Positions 1-14,540 of a stretch of 64,000 nucleotides of DNA are shown piece by piece (positions within the stretch are counted from its first letter, which is position 1; each line of letters starts with the position of its first letter). Source of the stretch: Nissolia schottii. Taxonomy: Eukaryota; Streptophyta; Magnoliopsida; Fabales; Fabaceae. Under the pieces are notes generated by a model. The model searched no databases. It saw only the letters and a program-made list of their open reading frames with translations, and was not told the DNA's origin. A program made the position numbers and the translations under genes. Location: contig QANU01008832.1 of the NCBI GenBank assembly GCA_003254905.1, forward strand, positions 123,435 through 187,434, in the 5' to 3' direction.

Positions 1-168
1 AAAACCCCACCCCCCCCCCCCCCACAGCAACCACTCATTAACAAATCGAGCACACATCATTCGGCTCCTTTTGATTAAACAAACCATCCAAACAGCAAGT
101 CAAGCGTTGAACTCTAGCTGTGTCCGTGTCCATTCACGTACAAGAAGCAACAAGAATATATTAAGCAA
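1..168 (+). promoter_or_regulatory. HSP70 5' leader and proximal flank
   Basis: Non-coding sequence in front of the HSP70 start codon, opening with a C-rich run at about 9-23. I see no clear TATA box or perfect heat-shock element (alternating GAA/TTC blocks). The real promoter probably lies mostly outside the window, and this stretch is probably largely 5' UTR. Confidence 0.4.
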
Positions 169-2112
169 ATGGCGTCCACCGAGAAGGCCATCGGCATCGA
201 CCTCGGCACCACCTACAGCTGCGTGGCCGTGTGGCAAAACGACCGCGTTGAGATCATCGCCAACGACCAAGGCAACAGAACCACCCCTTCGTACGTTGCC
301 TTCACCGACACGGAGCGCCTGATCGGAGATGCGGCCAAGAACCAGGTTGCCATGAACCCTCAGAACACGGTCTTCGATGCCAAGCGCCTCATCGGGCGCA
401 GATTCTCGGACCCTTCCGTGCAGAGCGACATGAGGCACTGGCCCTTCAAGGTTGTCTCCGGTCCAGGGGACAAGCCCATGATCGTGGTCAACTACAAAGG
501 CGAACAGAAGCAGTTCGCCCCGGAAGAGATCTCATCCATGGTGCTCACCAAGATGAAGGAGATCGCGGAGGCATATCTTGGTAAGAGCATAAAGAACGCC
601 GTGATCACTGTCCCGGCATACTTCAACGACTCCCAGAGGCAGGCCACCAAGGACGCCGGCGCCATCGCTGGCCTCAACGTGACGAGGATCATCAACGAGC
701 CCACCGCTGCGGCCATTGCCTACGGCTTGGACAAGAAGGCCTCCCGCACGGGGGAGAAGAACGTGCTGATCTTCGACCTCGGCGGTGGCACCTTCGATGT
801 ATCCTTGCTGACCATCGAGGAAGGCATCTTTGAGGTGAAGGCCACTGCCGGTGACACCCATTTGGGTGGCGAAGATTTTGACAACAGGCTGGTAAGCCAT
901 TTTGCAGCAGAGTTTAAGAGGAAGAATAAGAAGGACATGAGTAGCAACGCGAGGGCCCTGAGGAGGCTCAGGACTGCGTGCGAGCGCGCCAAGAGGACTC
1001 TTTCCTCCACTACTCAGACCACCATCGAGATTGACTCGCTCTGCGAAGGCATTGATTTCTACGCCACCATTACGAGGGCCAGGTTCGAGGAGCTCAACAT
1101 GGACTTGTTCAGGAGATGCATGGAGCCCGTTGAGAAGTGCCTCCGTGACGCTAAGATTGACAAGAGCCAGGTTCATGATGTTGTCCTTGTTGGCGGGTCA
1201 ACCAGAATTCCCAAAGTTCAGCAGCTTCTGCAGGATTTCTTCAACGGCAAGGAACTCTGCAAGAGCATAAACCCCGACGAGGCCGTGGCTTATGGAGCTG
1301 CAGTCCAAGCTGCCATTTTGAGCGGCGAAGGGAATCAGAAAGTCCAGGACTTGCTTCTTCTTGATGTCACGCCTCTTAGCCTTGGCATTGAAACGGCCGG
1401 TGGGGTCATGACCGTGCTTATTCCAAGGAACACCACCATACCCACCAAGAAAGAGCAAGTTTTCTCTACCTATTCGGACAACCAGACCAGCGTGCTCATT
1501 CAGGTATATGAGGGTGAGAGGGCAAGGACCAAGGATAACAACCTGCTCGGCACATTCGAGCTTAAGGGTATTCCGCCAGCACCGAGAGGGGTGCCTCAGA
1601 TCAATGTCTGCTTCGACATCGACGCCAACGGCATCTTGAACGTCTCTGCGGAGGACAAGACTGCAGGGGTGAAGAACAAGATCACCATCACCAATGACAA
1701 AGGGAGACTGAGCAAGGAGGAGATCGAGAGAATGGTGCAAGAGGCAGAGAAATACAAGTCAGAGGATGAGCAGGTGAAGAAGAAAGTGGAGGCCAAGAAT
1801 TCCTTGGAGAACTATGCCTACAATATGAGGAACACCATCAAGGATGACAAGGTTGCTGGGAAACTGGATCCTTCGGACAAGCACAAGATTGACAAGGCCA
1901 TTGACGAGGTGATCGAGTGGATTGATAGGAACCAGTTGGCTGAGGTTGATGAATTCGAGGACAAGCTGAAGGAGCTGGAAGGCTTGTGCAACCCAGTCAT
2001 AGCAAAAATGTATCAAGGTGCTGGAGGTGGTGCTGAGATGCCCGCTGGTGGATATGGCGATTCTGGGTCTGCACAATCTGGTGCTGGACCTAAGATTGAA
2101 GAGGTTGATTGA
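169..2112 (+). CDS. HSP70: Cytosolic heat shock 70 kDa protein (HSP70/HSC70)
   Basis: ATP-driven chaperone of the cytosol and nucleus that binds unfolded polypeptides with J-protein and nucleotide-exchange partners. The 647-residue frame is complete and uninterrupted. The N-terminal nucleotide-binding domain shows the phosphate loop [10 protein letters not shown] (residues 8-17), [12 protein letters not shown] (about 200-211) and [13 protein letters not shown] (about 336-348). The substrate-binding domain and lid follow. A Gly/Ala-rich tail ends in EEVD, the TPR co-chaperone docking motif that marks cytosolic members. The ATG lies in an A-rich context and gives the usual [10 protein letters not shown] start. 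There is no intron, whereas many constitutive plant HSC70 genes have one near codon 71. The coding sequence is much GC-richer than its flanks. Family assignment is firm; whether it is heat-inducible or constitutive cannot be told from the sequence. Confidence 0.97.
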   Translation: MASTEKAIGIDLGTTYSCVAVWQNDRVEIIANDQGNRTTPSYVAFTDTERLIGDAAKNQVAMNPQNTVFDAKRLIGRRFSDPSVQSDMRHWPFKVVSGPGDKPMIVVNYKGEQKQFAPEEISSMVLTKMKEIAEAYLGKSIKNAVITVPAYFNDSQRQATKDAGAIAGLNVTRIINEPTAAAIAYGLDKKASRTGEKNVLIFDLGGGTFDVSLLTIEEGIFEVKATAGDTHLGGEDFDNRLVSHFAAEFKRKNKKDMSSNARALRRLRTACERAKRTLSSTTQTTIEIDSLCEGIDFYATITRARFEELNMDLFRRCMEPVEKCLRDAKIDKSQVHDVVLVGGSTRIPKVQQLLQDFFNGKELCKSINPDEAVAYGAAVQAAILSGEGNQKVQDLLLLDVTPLSLGIETAGGVMTVLIPRNTTIPTKKEQVFSTYSDNQTSVLIQVYEGERARTKDNNLLGTFELKGIPPAPRGVPQINVCFDIDANGILNVSAEDKTAGVKNKITITNDKGRLSKEEIERMVQEAEKYKSEDEQVKKKVEAKNSLENYAYNMRNTIKDDKVAGKLDPSDKHKIDKAIDEVIEWIDRNQLAEVDEFEDKLKELEGLCNPVIAKMYQGAGGGAEMPAGGYGDSGSAQSGAGPKIEEVD

Positions 2113-3290
2113 GCCTGGAACTTCAAATATGTTTTAAGCCTTTTTTTTAAGAAACCTGCATAATGTCCCTTTTCATGTTACTATTACCTTTTTGTTCTTT
2201 TATTTTACACTTTCGTTCGCGGTTTACTTCCGAACAGGAATTTTTAAATAACGGTGAGGGAATGTAATCTGCTAGTGCTGTAGATCGATGTACCGGTGTG
2301 TGTGTTTTTTTTTCTCTCTCTTTTAATAAATAAAGAATTCATCTGTAGCTTGCTCTATTTTTCATCATGCTATTTCCTCCTTGCTAAATAAAATTAATCA
2401 AACTTTCTGTTGAGAGATATGCATTCTCAGTTATGGAAACAAGTCATCAGAAAAAAAAAGGGGGTTATGGAAACAAGTGCAAACCACAAAATGAACCAGT
2501 GGATACAATAATTGACATTCACAGAAGAATCAAAAGTGTAATTTTAGCAAAATTGATCATTGCAAAGCAAGATACACCTAATGGCCTACAGACAACATAG
2601 CAGGCCACCCGCTCTTTCGATGTGTGTGAGATTTCCTACACGGCTGAGAGAAATGCGTTCTCAGTTATGGAAACAAGTGCACACTACAAAATGAACCAAG
2701 TAATTGACGTTTACAGAGAATTAAAAGTATAATTTTAGCAAACTACTACTATCTTGTGACTCGAGAGGAGAGAAAGGAAAAGGAGTTTATGGCGCTCCAA
2801 AAGTTAATCATGTCCTGTGTCTACGCAAAATCCGTAGCGTCATTTCCTTAGATCTCAACTGTGTTGGTAAGCCTCGCTTTAATCCGAGTCTTTTTTGTGC
2901 TACTTGTGTTAAGATGTTCTCTAAATTTTGTAGGTCTGTAGCTTAATGTGTTGTACGCTTTGAGCCCTTCTATGAGAGCATCTTTGCAGTTTACATTCCA
3001 AAACTTTCATATTAAGTTGTAACACTAATGGATACTCTGCTTTGTGCTAATTAGATGTTTTCAATTCGGCATGGTATAAGGGAGATCGCTTCAGCCAACA
3101 AACAAGTCTTAATCGTAGTGCGATATCAAATGAATAATATTACAACTGTTTCTAGAGTTCACTAATGTGTACAAATTATCACACTTTGCCAAAGCATAGA
3201 GTATTTCGTAAACAAAATCAAGCCCCTCTCAGCTAACATTTTTTATACGGAAAAAAAGGTAAGAAAGTAAACACCTCAGAAAGGGCGAGC
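2113..3290. other. HSP70 3' UTR and intergenic spacer
   Basis: The start of this spacer is the HSP70 3' UTR, with AATAAA-like signals at about 2325-2335 and again near 2385. The rest lies between the converging HSP70 (+) and HCT (-) genes. It contains an imperfect direct duplication annotated separately and no credible reading frame. Confidence 0.6.
2463..2742 (+). repeat. Imperfect direct duplication, about 85 bp
   Basis: Two similar stretches, about 2463-2552 and 2659-2742, share the order 'ttatggaaacaagtgca', 'aaaatgaacca', 'aattgac' and 'aattttagcaaa'. A third shorter trace of the 'tctcagttatggaaacaag' motif sits at about 2425. They look like a local duplication or decayed copies of a dispersed repeat. 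Confidence 0.6.
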
Positions 3291-6610
<3,320 letters not shown>

Positions 6611-6619
6611 TTTTTCATA

Positions 6620-6846
6620 CAAAAATGCTACATGTACACCCAATTCCATACACTCATACATACACCATTAATAATGCACAAATTTTATTCTCATTAGTGC
6701 ACAAACATTACAAACTTATAAATGATACTCTTAACTATACTTAATTAAGTGCACAAATATTACATGAGTTAAAATACAAACTTTATGTATATAAGTACGA
6801 GGTGTATGTATGGTGTGTAGTTTTTGATGTACGTATAGCAGAACTC
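6620..6846 (-). mobile_element. 227-bp MULE-type MITE, copy 1
   Basis: Non-autonomous element of exactly 227 bp flanked by a perfect 9-bp target duplication TTTTTCATA (6611-6619 and 6847-6855). The ends are imperfect inverted repeats built on TGCTACATGTACACC and its complement. The inside carries the 'tgcacaaacattac' type motif. It is in inverse orientation to the copies at 46,403 and 58,219. A 9-bp duplication points to the Mutator-like superfamily. It codes for nothing. Confidence 0.85.
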
Positions 6847-6855
6847 TTTTTCATA

Positions 6856-7525
6856 TATATATGTGTGTATATGCGTGTAGCCCGGAGGTTATACAGGCTG
6901 TCTTTTATTTAATTCGAACTCTATCTACATTTCCACATGAAGAAAAGTACTTTTAGTGAGTGTAACTAAATCCAAATCCATAGAAAACGGAAAGAGAAGA
7001 AAAGAAAGAAAGTTGTTTTCATTTAGTAGTATTTTTCATTTGCAAGCAAAGAACAATAAGAAGGATGGGCCCATTCACCAACCCCCGCCAAACTTCACCC
7101 ACCAATCCAGCGACGCCACGTTACAGCAACTTTTCTTTTGGTTAAAAGGCAAATTTGCATGAATTGTTAACTGTTCCGTTACAATACAGTTATTAGTTCT
7201 ACCCGACCTCAAAATGTTTATTACCCTTGTCTTTATCATTCTTGATATTTCTTGCTTAGGTCTCTTTCTTTTTCTCATATTTCATCTTTGTAACAACGGC
7301 ATAAACTAAAGATTGAATGAGTATACCAAAATGTACTTGCATAATGTACTATGTCATATTTTCACCTATGTGCATAATCTACTATTTACCACTAAACTAA
7401 GCACATTTTTATGTATTTTATTGCATTAAATTATAATATTATATATATATATATATATATTATTTTTTGAATAAAATTAAATTATGTTTTTATATTTATT
7501 AATTAAAATCTAATTTAACAAAAAT
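6856..7525. other. AT-rich spacer
   Basis: No gene seen. It contains a short (AT)n run at about 7439-7460 and otherwise low-complexity AT-rich DNA. Confidence 0.4.
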
Positions 7526-8515
7526 GTTTTGTATACACTCAATTTCATACACCCATACATATATTATTCAAATTAGGTAATTAATGATTATTATACGTAT
7601 GCAATACAGTTTCCTAAAATAGAAAGACACGTACTCCGATGCAATTTTGTGAGCAATTTTACATAGTTGCACGCAACTTAGAACCTGAAATTTTAGTTCA
7701 ACACATTACGCTACCATAACCTCTAGAAACATGATATCGTTTTTGCAGAAAACATCATCAAGATCGAAAGCATTACAAGAATCCATCGTTGATAATCCTA
7801 ATCATATTCGTTAGTGATCGCAAGCAATGCAAGAAACTGATCAAATGGCAAAGAATGTGGTAATTTTTTTGTGTTTTTGTTGTTTTTACATGGAGAGTTT
7901 TGTGTTCATGTTTATCATTTGATCTATGAAATTTCTCATGCATAATAGTAATGCACAAACTTTATACGTAGTAATGCACAAACTTGATATCCACCAGTGC
8001 ACAAACATTATAAACATAGAGTTATGACCTGTAGTTCACATTCTGTTACATTCTCAATTATATTTAATTAAGTGAATAAACATTACATGCGTTAAAGCAC
8101 AAACTTTATGTGCATTCATGCACAAACTTTATTTGGACTACATTACAAACCTATAGTTCAGAGTTATATACAATGTGAACTTTATTTAAAAATGAACAAA
8201 CATTATAATTATTAATGCATAAACTTTGTAAGTATGAATGCACAAACATTACAAAATTATTAGAGTGCTTTATAATCTGAACTTTATTTAAAAAAATGCA
8301 AAAACATTATACGTTATAATGCACAAACTTTATTCCCATGAGTACGCAAATATTACAAACTTATAGTTGATATTCTCAACTATATTTTATCAAGTGCACA
8401 AACATTACATGTGTTAAAGCACAAACTTTATGTGCATTTATGCACATACTTTATTTGGATTAGTGCACAAACATCATAAACATATAGTTCACAGTTATAT
8501 ACTAAGACTAGAATC
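7526..8515 (-). repeat. Decayed, longer relative of the 227-bp MITE family
   Basis: Opens with a MITE-like terminus (aaaaatgttttgtatacac, near 7527) and then repeats 'gtgcacaaacattac' and 'atgcacaaactttat' motifs many times. The first 100 bp or so are an inverted match to 12,671-12,770. The other end is not recognisable. The element appears truncated or overwritten by the element starting at 8540. Confidence 0.55.
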
Positions 8516-8539
8516 TATACCCGCGTGATGCACGGCGGG

Positions 8540-9425
8540 CATAGTTATCAAAATCGCTTGTTAACTCGTAAAATCGTACGAGTTTACGAGTTTAGGTAGT
8601 AAAATCGAGTTAACTTGCTTGTAAACTCGTTTCTGGGTCAAATCGGGTAAACTCGCATAAAATCGCGAGTTTACTGCCCATTTTACAAGTTTACCACACA
8701 GGCAGGTTTTTTTTTTTTTTTTTACAGCTGCGCATGCAATCGTACTCCGTAGTATCATCGTGCTTTATCGCTAATCCATCGTATGTATTTCAAATATCTT
8801 TTCCATAAGGGTGCGTGACCTCTGCATCGCTATCTGTACTTTAGTGTTCTGGATTGGAGACATCATCGTCACATACTCGCTTCTTGTGATGCTCAGTAAT
8901 ATGGGACTCACTGATATCTTCGATATTTATGCTGTTGTGTGTGTCATCTCCTGGATATTTGTGTTATTAAAGGTTCCAGAAACAAAGGGCATGCCCCTCG
9001 AACTCATCACCGAATTCTTTGCTGTCTGCTCGAAGCAGACTACTTCTGTCAAGAATGAATGACATTGTTCTTTATATACATTTGCTATGTTGGTTGCTCA
9101 ATACACCGCCTCTTTCTTGTGTTGATAGATTTTACTTATCATTAAGTTTATGTAGAGGAGAATATGTTCTGGTTCAAACAAATGTATTATATATTATCTA
9201 TGAATTGAACTTAGAACTCATATATTTCATCTTTATTAGTGCTTTATTATGGAGTTAAAAGTATTTATGAATTTCAAGTTTTATTAAATATATTTTTGTA
9301 GCACAATAATTTTTTAAAATATTTTTTTAATATTTTTTTAATAATAGGTAAACTCGTACGAGTTTACAATCCGAGTTTACGGAGGCTCCACGAGTTTACT
9401 TAAACTCGCGAGTTTGATAACCATG
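8540..9425. mobile_element. hAT-like non-autonomous element carrying a gene fragment
   Basis: 886-bp element with inverted termini CATAGTTATCAAAATCGC (left) and CATGGTTATCAAACTCGC (right, complement). The flanks are near-matching 8-bp copies ACGGCGGG (8532-8539) and GCGGCGGG (9426-9433), 7 of 8 identical. An 8-bp duplication suggests hAT. Sub-terminal regions repeat 'aactcgtacgagtttac'. The inside holds a transporter exon (8811-9062). No transposase is present. Confidence 0.65.
8811..9062 (+). pseudogene. Captured last exon of a tonoplast monosaccharide transporter (TMT/MSSP type)
   Basis: An 83-codon frame translates to the C-terminal end of a sugar-transporter (MFS) protein: two hydrophobic segments, then VPETKGMPLELITEFFAV and a stop. 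VPETKGMPLE followed by ITEFF is typical of plant tonoplast or monosaccharide-sensing transporters. It opens just after an AG at about 8808, as a last exon would. No upstream exon of the gene is present and the fragment sits inside a hAT-like element, so it is a transduplicated piece and not a gene. Changes such as DIFDIYAVV suggest decay. Confidence 0.75.
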
Positions 9426-9445
9426 GCGGCGGGTATGTAAAATAT

Positions 9446-10019
9446 GTCAATAGGGTGCCACTAGCTCGGGAGGGGTGGAGGTGACTGGGAAGGTGCAGCA
9501 TGGGTCCCTACGGATACTGATCTGCAAGTTTCCTTGGATGTTGTGATACGGTAGGTTTTCTTGGTGAGCTTGGGAGACATGGTGGCAGGGATGCTTTAGG
9601 GTCCGAAAAGATGTGGGATGCCGTGAAAAAGGTCCCCACAAACGGTGCCAATGTACCAAGGTAGGTTGTTCCCCGGTACAAATCAAATCTTGGAGCTTCT
9701 CTTCTAGTTCGGGGTTGCCAGGACGGGTACCTACAAGAACTCCGACGCTCAAGTCAGTAAAGGTTCGGAGTAGTAAGAATATCAAGGGTAATTGGGTTCT
9801 AGGCGTATCTGGTATGCTGCTTAGGTTTAAATACCTGAGTGGGAGTCGTGAATTCCGTTAACCCGGGGATCTATCCGTTGAGTTGGCCTCCATGGATTAT
9901 GGAGTGTTGCTTGCTGAGAATCTCTCTGACCATTGGAAGGGAGCTTGCTCGGATCGGGTTGATCCGCAGACCTTCGAGTATGGGTTCTAGGACGGGTCTT
10001 TATGGCTCAGTCCATAACA
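9446..10019 (-). mobile_element. Partial Ty3-type LTR element: one LTR plus leader
   Basis: Read on the minus strand, an LTR runs from 10,019 (TGTTATGGACT) to 9652 (ending GGTACA), with a TATTTAAA-like box in the middle. Immediately after it comes TTGGCACCGTTTGTGGGGA, close to the TGGCGCCGTCTGTGGG leader seen after the LTR in many plant Ty3/gypsy elements, and then an ATG frame beginning MSPKLTKKTYRI. The rest of the internal region and the second LTR are missing. Flanks GTCAA (9446-9450) and ATCAA (10,020-10,024) are nearly the same. It is related to the solo LTR at 23,108. Confidence 0.6.
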
Positions 10020-12320
10020 ATCAATTTATTTGTTTTAAAAATGCAAAGATAAGATGCACATGAAATATATTTCAAAGATATTTCAAGAAAGTAAAATACA
10101 TGTTACCTCTTTTTATTTATGAAAATGGCGTTTAATCAACATTGGAGATTTTAATTTAAAGAGTGCAAATATATTATAATTATAAGAGTACTATTATATC
10201 TGGTTAAATCGTTTTATTTTTGGTGCACTAAGGAATCCATCGCTAATAACAATGACAATCCTCTCGTAATAATTGAGCTCTCACAAAGTGGTAGATTATT
10301 AGCTAGAAATTATTTTTTTCATTACCATGAGTGAAGATTAAACTCACTCCAACATGGTTAAAGGACAAGGTCACCAACCACCACGTCACAACTCCTAGTT
10401 TCTTAAATCCTTTTATAAATCCTCACATAGTAAATAGAGTAAAAAGTAAATGCAATTAATATTTTGAAATCTTAAAAAATAATGAAAAATTATTTTATTT
10501 AGTATCTACGATAATTTGTAGAAGAATTTTGTAAAATGATAGTATAACATTATTCAAATTATAATTTGATGAAAAATTTAAGATGACATTTTTTATACAT
10601 TTCCTTTTTTTTTTTGGGTAAACTCTATATGTTTAATTATCGCTTTACCTTTTTACGTATTTTTTTTTTAAAAAAAAATCAAATTTATCCCTTAAACGTG
10701 AAGTACGTTTTTTAAAATATTTTTATTTAGTTAGCCTTTGATCAATTAAAAATGATTCTTTTTATATCAAAGTACACACTTTTTAAGTGTATTTAATTTT
10801 TAAAAAAATATTTTTGGATCAATTTTTTTTTGAAGCATAACCTTAAACTAAATATATTGTAATGTGTAGAAGTTAAATATATAAATAACCAAATTTCAAA
10901 CTATTGGTCAATATCTTTTATTCTGGCAACAAGTTTTCTGTTTTAGGAACTACCGAGATAGATAGATAAATATACCAAAGAAAAAATTATTATTTTTAAA
11001 TTAAAAATAAGAACTTTTATAAAGAAAAGGTTTTTAAGTTTTTAATGTATTAAAAACTAAAAACATATCACCTTTGATACTTTATTTTTTTTTTGTTGGA
11101 CTTTTGACAATTTAACAAGTAGGCCTGTATACTAATACTANTTTTTTTGTTGGACTTTTGGCAATTTAACAAGTAGGCCTGTATACTAATACTATAATGA
11201 TTCGTCATGACTCATGAAACTGTACGTAGAAATAGCCCGAAACGCAAACCAGTTGCTGATTCGGGCCGATGAGATGACGCCGTTTTCTAGGCATTAGTAC
11301 AATGTAAAAGCCCAATTCGCTGTGTGTTTGGTAGCTCATATACCGTGACAAAAATATAATGGAACTCACAAAACGAGCCGAAAAGGAGGGAGCTTTTTTT
11401 GTTTTTGCTCATTAAAGAGTGCACATATACTTTTGACCAAAAACAAAAGAGTGCATATATACCAAAATATATATATAAAAAAAAAGTGCACATATACGGT
11501 CAAATAAATAAACAGAACTTCAGAATTTCGGAATTTTATAAGCATATATAAGTGAGCAGAGAGTAATTCTTATATGCTCCATAAAAAATCATTTTATTTT
11601 TTTATATAGCATGAGAATCATTAATCATTAATTATTCTCAAAATGAGAGAAAACAACGAAGAGAAAGATGTATACCTGTTTCAACACTTATGACTTGAGA
11701 GGGCCATGGATCCTAACTCCCTCGGGCTACATGTATGAGAAATACTTAAAATTAATGTTTAAATCAATGATTGAGAATATATATGAATCATGCATTAAAT
11801 TAAATATGTTCCACAAACACACACATTGGCTGTCTTATCTATATTAATATAATATTATATGATAGTGAAAAGAATTAAAAATATGGTTTGTTCAGCTCGA
11901 TCGGAAAGCATATATACTAACTAACAGGCAGTTGTTTGGAAACTTACCAATGCCAATCGACCGTGAACTGGAAGAAGAACAGATCAAGATTCACACCTCG
12001 TGATCAGCATTAGTTCATTTCCTAGCTAGTTCTAGTCACATTAGTTTATGGTATTATTAAACGAATAATTAGCAGAAGCAGAAACATGTTTTTATTTATA
12101 TATGCGCGTTACCAACTGCTAGCGACCTTGACTAAATCTCGGTGTGCGTGTGTGTGACAATGGCATAGCGACCTCCTCATTTGACTTATTAAATCTAAAG
12201 GTGGACCACGATGCTATCGTGGTTGCATGTGCGCCGCGTATCGGATTCTGAGAGAATCGCCTGTGCCCGATCTAGCTAATATATCACATATACATTCAAA
12301 AACATATACCACATATACAG
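10020..12320. other. Long AT-rich intergenic region
   Basis: No gene recognised on either strand. It includes an unresolved contig join at 11,141. The segment about 11,640-12,010 is less AT-rich and could be a relic exon or a non-coding RNA, but it matches nothing I know. A short hairpin, ccacgatgctatcgtgg, lies near 12,206. Confidence 0.4.
11088..11194 (+). other. Assembly join: 53-bp overlap repeated around an N
   Basis: The single N at 11,141 is bordered by two near-identical 53-bp copies (11,088-11,140 and 11,142-11,194; one visible mismatch, gacaatt versus ggcaatt). This is what two unmerged contig ends look like. Confidence 0.85.
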
Positions 12321-12329
12321 CTCATATAT

Positions 12330-12770
12330 ATATATATAAAGTTTACATTTTAATGTCTGTAATATTTGTACACTTAATTAAATATAATTAAGAATATTAT
12401 CTATAAATTTGTAATGTTTATGCGTTCATGAAAATAAAATTTGTGCATTATCACGTATAATGTTTACGCATTTTTTAAATAAAGCTTAGATTGTAAAACA
12501 ATCTGATAATTTTGTAATGTTTGTGCATTCATACGTATAAAATTTGTGCATTACTATTTATAATGTTTGTGCATTTTTAAATAAAGTTCAGGTTATACAT
12601 AACTCTTAACTATATTTTCGTAGTGTAGTCCAAATAAAGTTTGTGCATGAATGCACATAAAGTTTGTGCTATATTTTAGGAAACTGTATTGTATACGTAT
12701 AATAATTATTAATTACCTAATCTGAATGATGTATATATAGGTGTATGAAATTGGGTGTACACATAACATT
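12330..12770 (+). repeat. MITE-family relative, inverted match to 7526-7630
   Basis: Contains repeated 'aaagtttgtgcatt' and 'aatgtttgtgcatt' motifs and ends in gggtgtacacataacattttt, a MITE-type terminus. Its last 100 bp are the reverse complement of the start of the repeat at 7526. The other end and a target duplication are not visible. Confidence 0.55.
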
Positions 12771-12895
12771 TTTTTTCTTAAAATTCTTTTCACACTTGTC
12801 ACAAATTTATTTATGGTTAAATATATTTTTTGGTCACGCTGGTATAGTTTTGCGAAGCATATATATGATCTTTAACCAAAAAAGAAATGGAAGAA

Positions 12896-12899
<4 letters not shown>

Positions 12900-12930
<31 letters not shown>
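12900..12930. repeat. (TA)n microsatellite
   Basis: Simple TA repeat of about 30 bp just outside the long-TIR element. Confidence 0.9.
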
Positions 12931-12932
<2 letters not shown>

Positions 12933-13859
12933 GATATTAGTTTGTAAAACTCAGTTTTATTTTATTCTTGGGTTAATTAAGTTTTTAGCTTCCGTAACAT
13001 TAGAAAGTTTGGTTTTAGTCCCTCAGTGAAATTTTTAGTCCCTGTAAAATTTGAAAGTTTGGTTTTGATCCTTGTGGATATTTGGAGGTTGACGGTGATG
13101 ACATGGCGTGCCACATGAACTCGCCACATGGCATAATCATGAATTTAAAATTCTAACCCATGACCCGACCCAATGACCTATGACCCAACCCGGTTACTTT
13201 TAAAATTAAAAAAATAAAAAAATTCAACCTCTCTTCCCACTTCCACCGCCTTTCCTCTTCCTCAACCTCACTTTCTCCTTTTCTCTTTTCTTCCTCTCCT
13301 CTCAAATTCAAAGCCTCTGTTCATCACCACAAACCCTAACCGCCGCCGCCGCCACCACCGCAACCTCCTCTTCCTCTCTTCCCACTTCTGTAACACCCTA
13401 GGTTAGCAGCTTATGCTTACGTCATAATCTGCGTCTGCTGGTTTGTTATCTGCTGTGTGGGAATACTGATAGTCCCTACTTTACTTAGGAAAATAATTAA
13501 GTTAACTGAAAGTAAGGACCCATTTTTTTTCTTTTTAAACATAAGTTATTGTTATGCGTCAGACTAGAGCCATGCGTGCGAACTATCATAGTCCCATATA
13601 GTCGTATAACAGTTAAATGCGAGCGTCGTCTGTCGTACAAGTACATACATAAGCAGTAAAGTAAACAGTACCAAGTGGGTCCAACAGTTAAAGCCATACA
13701 TGTCAAAAAGTCATATATACATATTATAGAGTCTTATATGCATCAGATACTGTACTAGTACATCAAAAGGGCTTATACATATCCTAGGTCCGTACATACT
13801 GTTAGAGTTACAAAATGACACACATCAAAGTACACATATAGCTAGGGCTACTGGCAAAA

Positions 13860-14540
13860 AGGTGTCGTCACTGATGACAGGGTCTGGGAACAGGGCTGGT
13901 CAGATCTCTGGCTCATCCTCGCTAGGCTCCTCCTCCGAATCCTCCTCTGGATCCTCCTCCTCGTCCTCCTGCTATGGCTCCTCCTCTGGATCCTCCTCCT
14001 CATCNAGGCTCCTCCTCCGGATCCTCCTCCTCGTCCTCCTGCTATGGCTCCTCCTCTGGTTCCTCCTCCTCATCCTCCTGCTCCGGCTCCTCTGCCTCGT
14101 CCTCCTCCTCCACGATCTCCATGGGATAATCCTCCTCGGGAGATGAGGGCACAAGTCATCTGGCGGGTCTCGTGGGCCGGGGGGGCGGCTTGCCTCGTGG
14201 TAGGGAGTGCGAGGTGCAAACTGGCAGCGGTAGTCTCTGGACGTCATCATCCGTGTGCCTCGCCGATAGGCCTTGGGCGGTCGCAGCCTCACGGAAACTG
14301 GATCAACCTCTACGTCCTTCTCGTAAGGAGCGGGCTCGCCGTCGGTAAGAGTCTCTGGCTTTGGGGAAGCCGGTAGTGCAACTCGGAGGGATGTGGGACG
14401 ATTCACCACAAGTACTGACCACAGCTCCGCCTCCTCCCCTGTCTCAGGGTCTATGGTCCTAAACCTGCTGCGGAGGATCTGCTACTCTTCGGCGGGGTCG
14501 TCATCTAGCTCACCTGAAGTCATAAGTGAGTGGGGGTGAG
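13860..14540 (-). pseudogene. Acid- and proline-rich coding-like stretch inside the LTR
   Basis: On the minus strand this part of the LTR reads in pieces as a Pro/Arg-rich segment followed by a long Glu/Asp-rich tail made of EEEDPEEEP-type repeats. The matching stretch of the plus-strand LTR (about 18,255-18,324) reads as a shorter acidic tail ending in EEP and a stop. It is interrupted by stops and by the N at 14,005. I do not recognise the protein. Confidence 0.35.
13924..14075 (+). other. Assembly join in a GGA/TCC-rich repeat around N 14,005
   Basis: The sequence before the N (13,924-14,004) is repeated after it (14,006 to about 14,075) with a small indel. This is either an unmerged contig overlap or a collapsed tandem repeat. 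Confidence 0.7.

Noticed and set aside
532..1176. Long open frames antisense to HSP70, including 1198-1740 (-)
   Set aside because: They mirror the GC-rich codon pattern of HSP70 and have no family features.
11640..12010. Possible exon or microRNA precursor
   Set aside because: No match to a known plant microRNA that I can recall and no stable long hairpin seen by eye.
13972..14409. Arg-rich 145-residue frame as a gene
   Set aside because: It spans the N, arises from frame-shifted GGA repeats, and lies inside an LTR.
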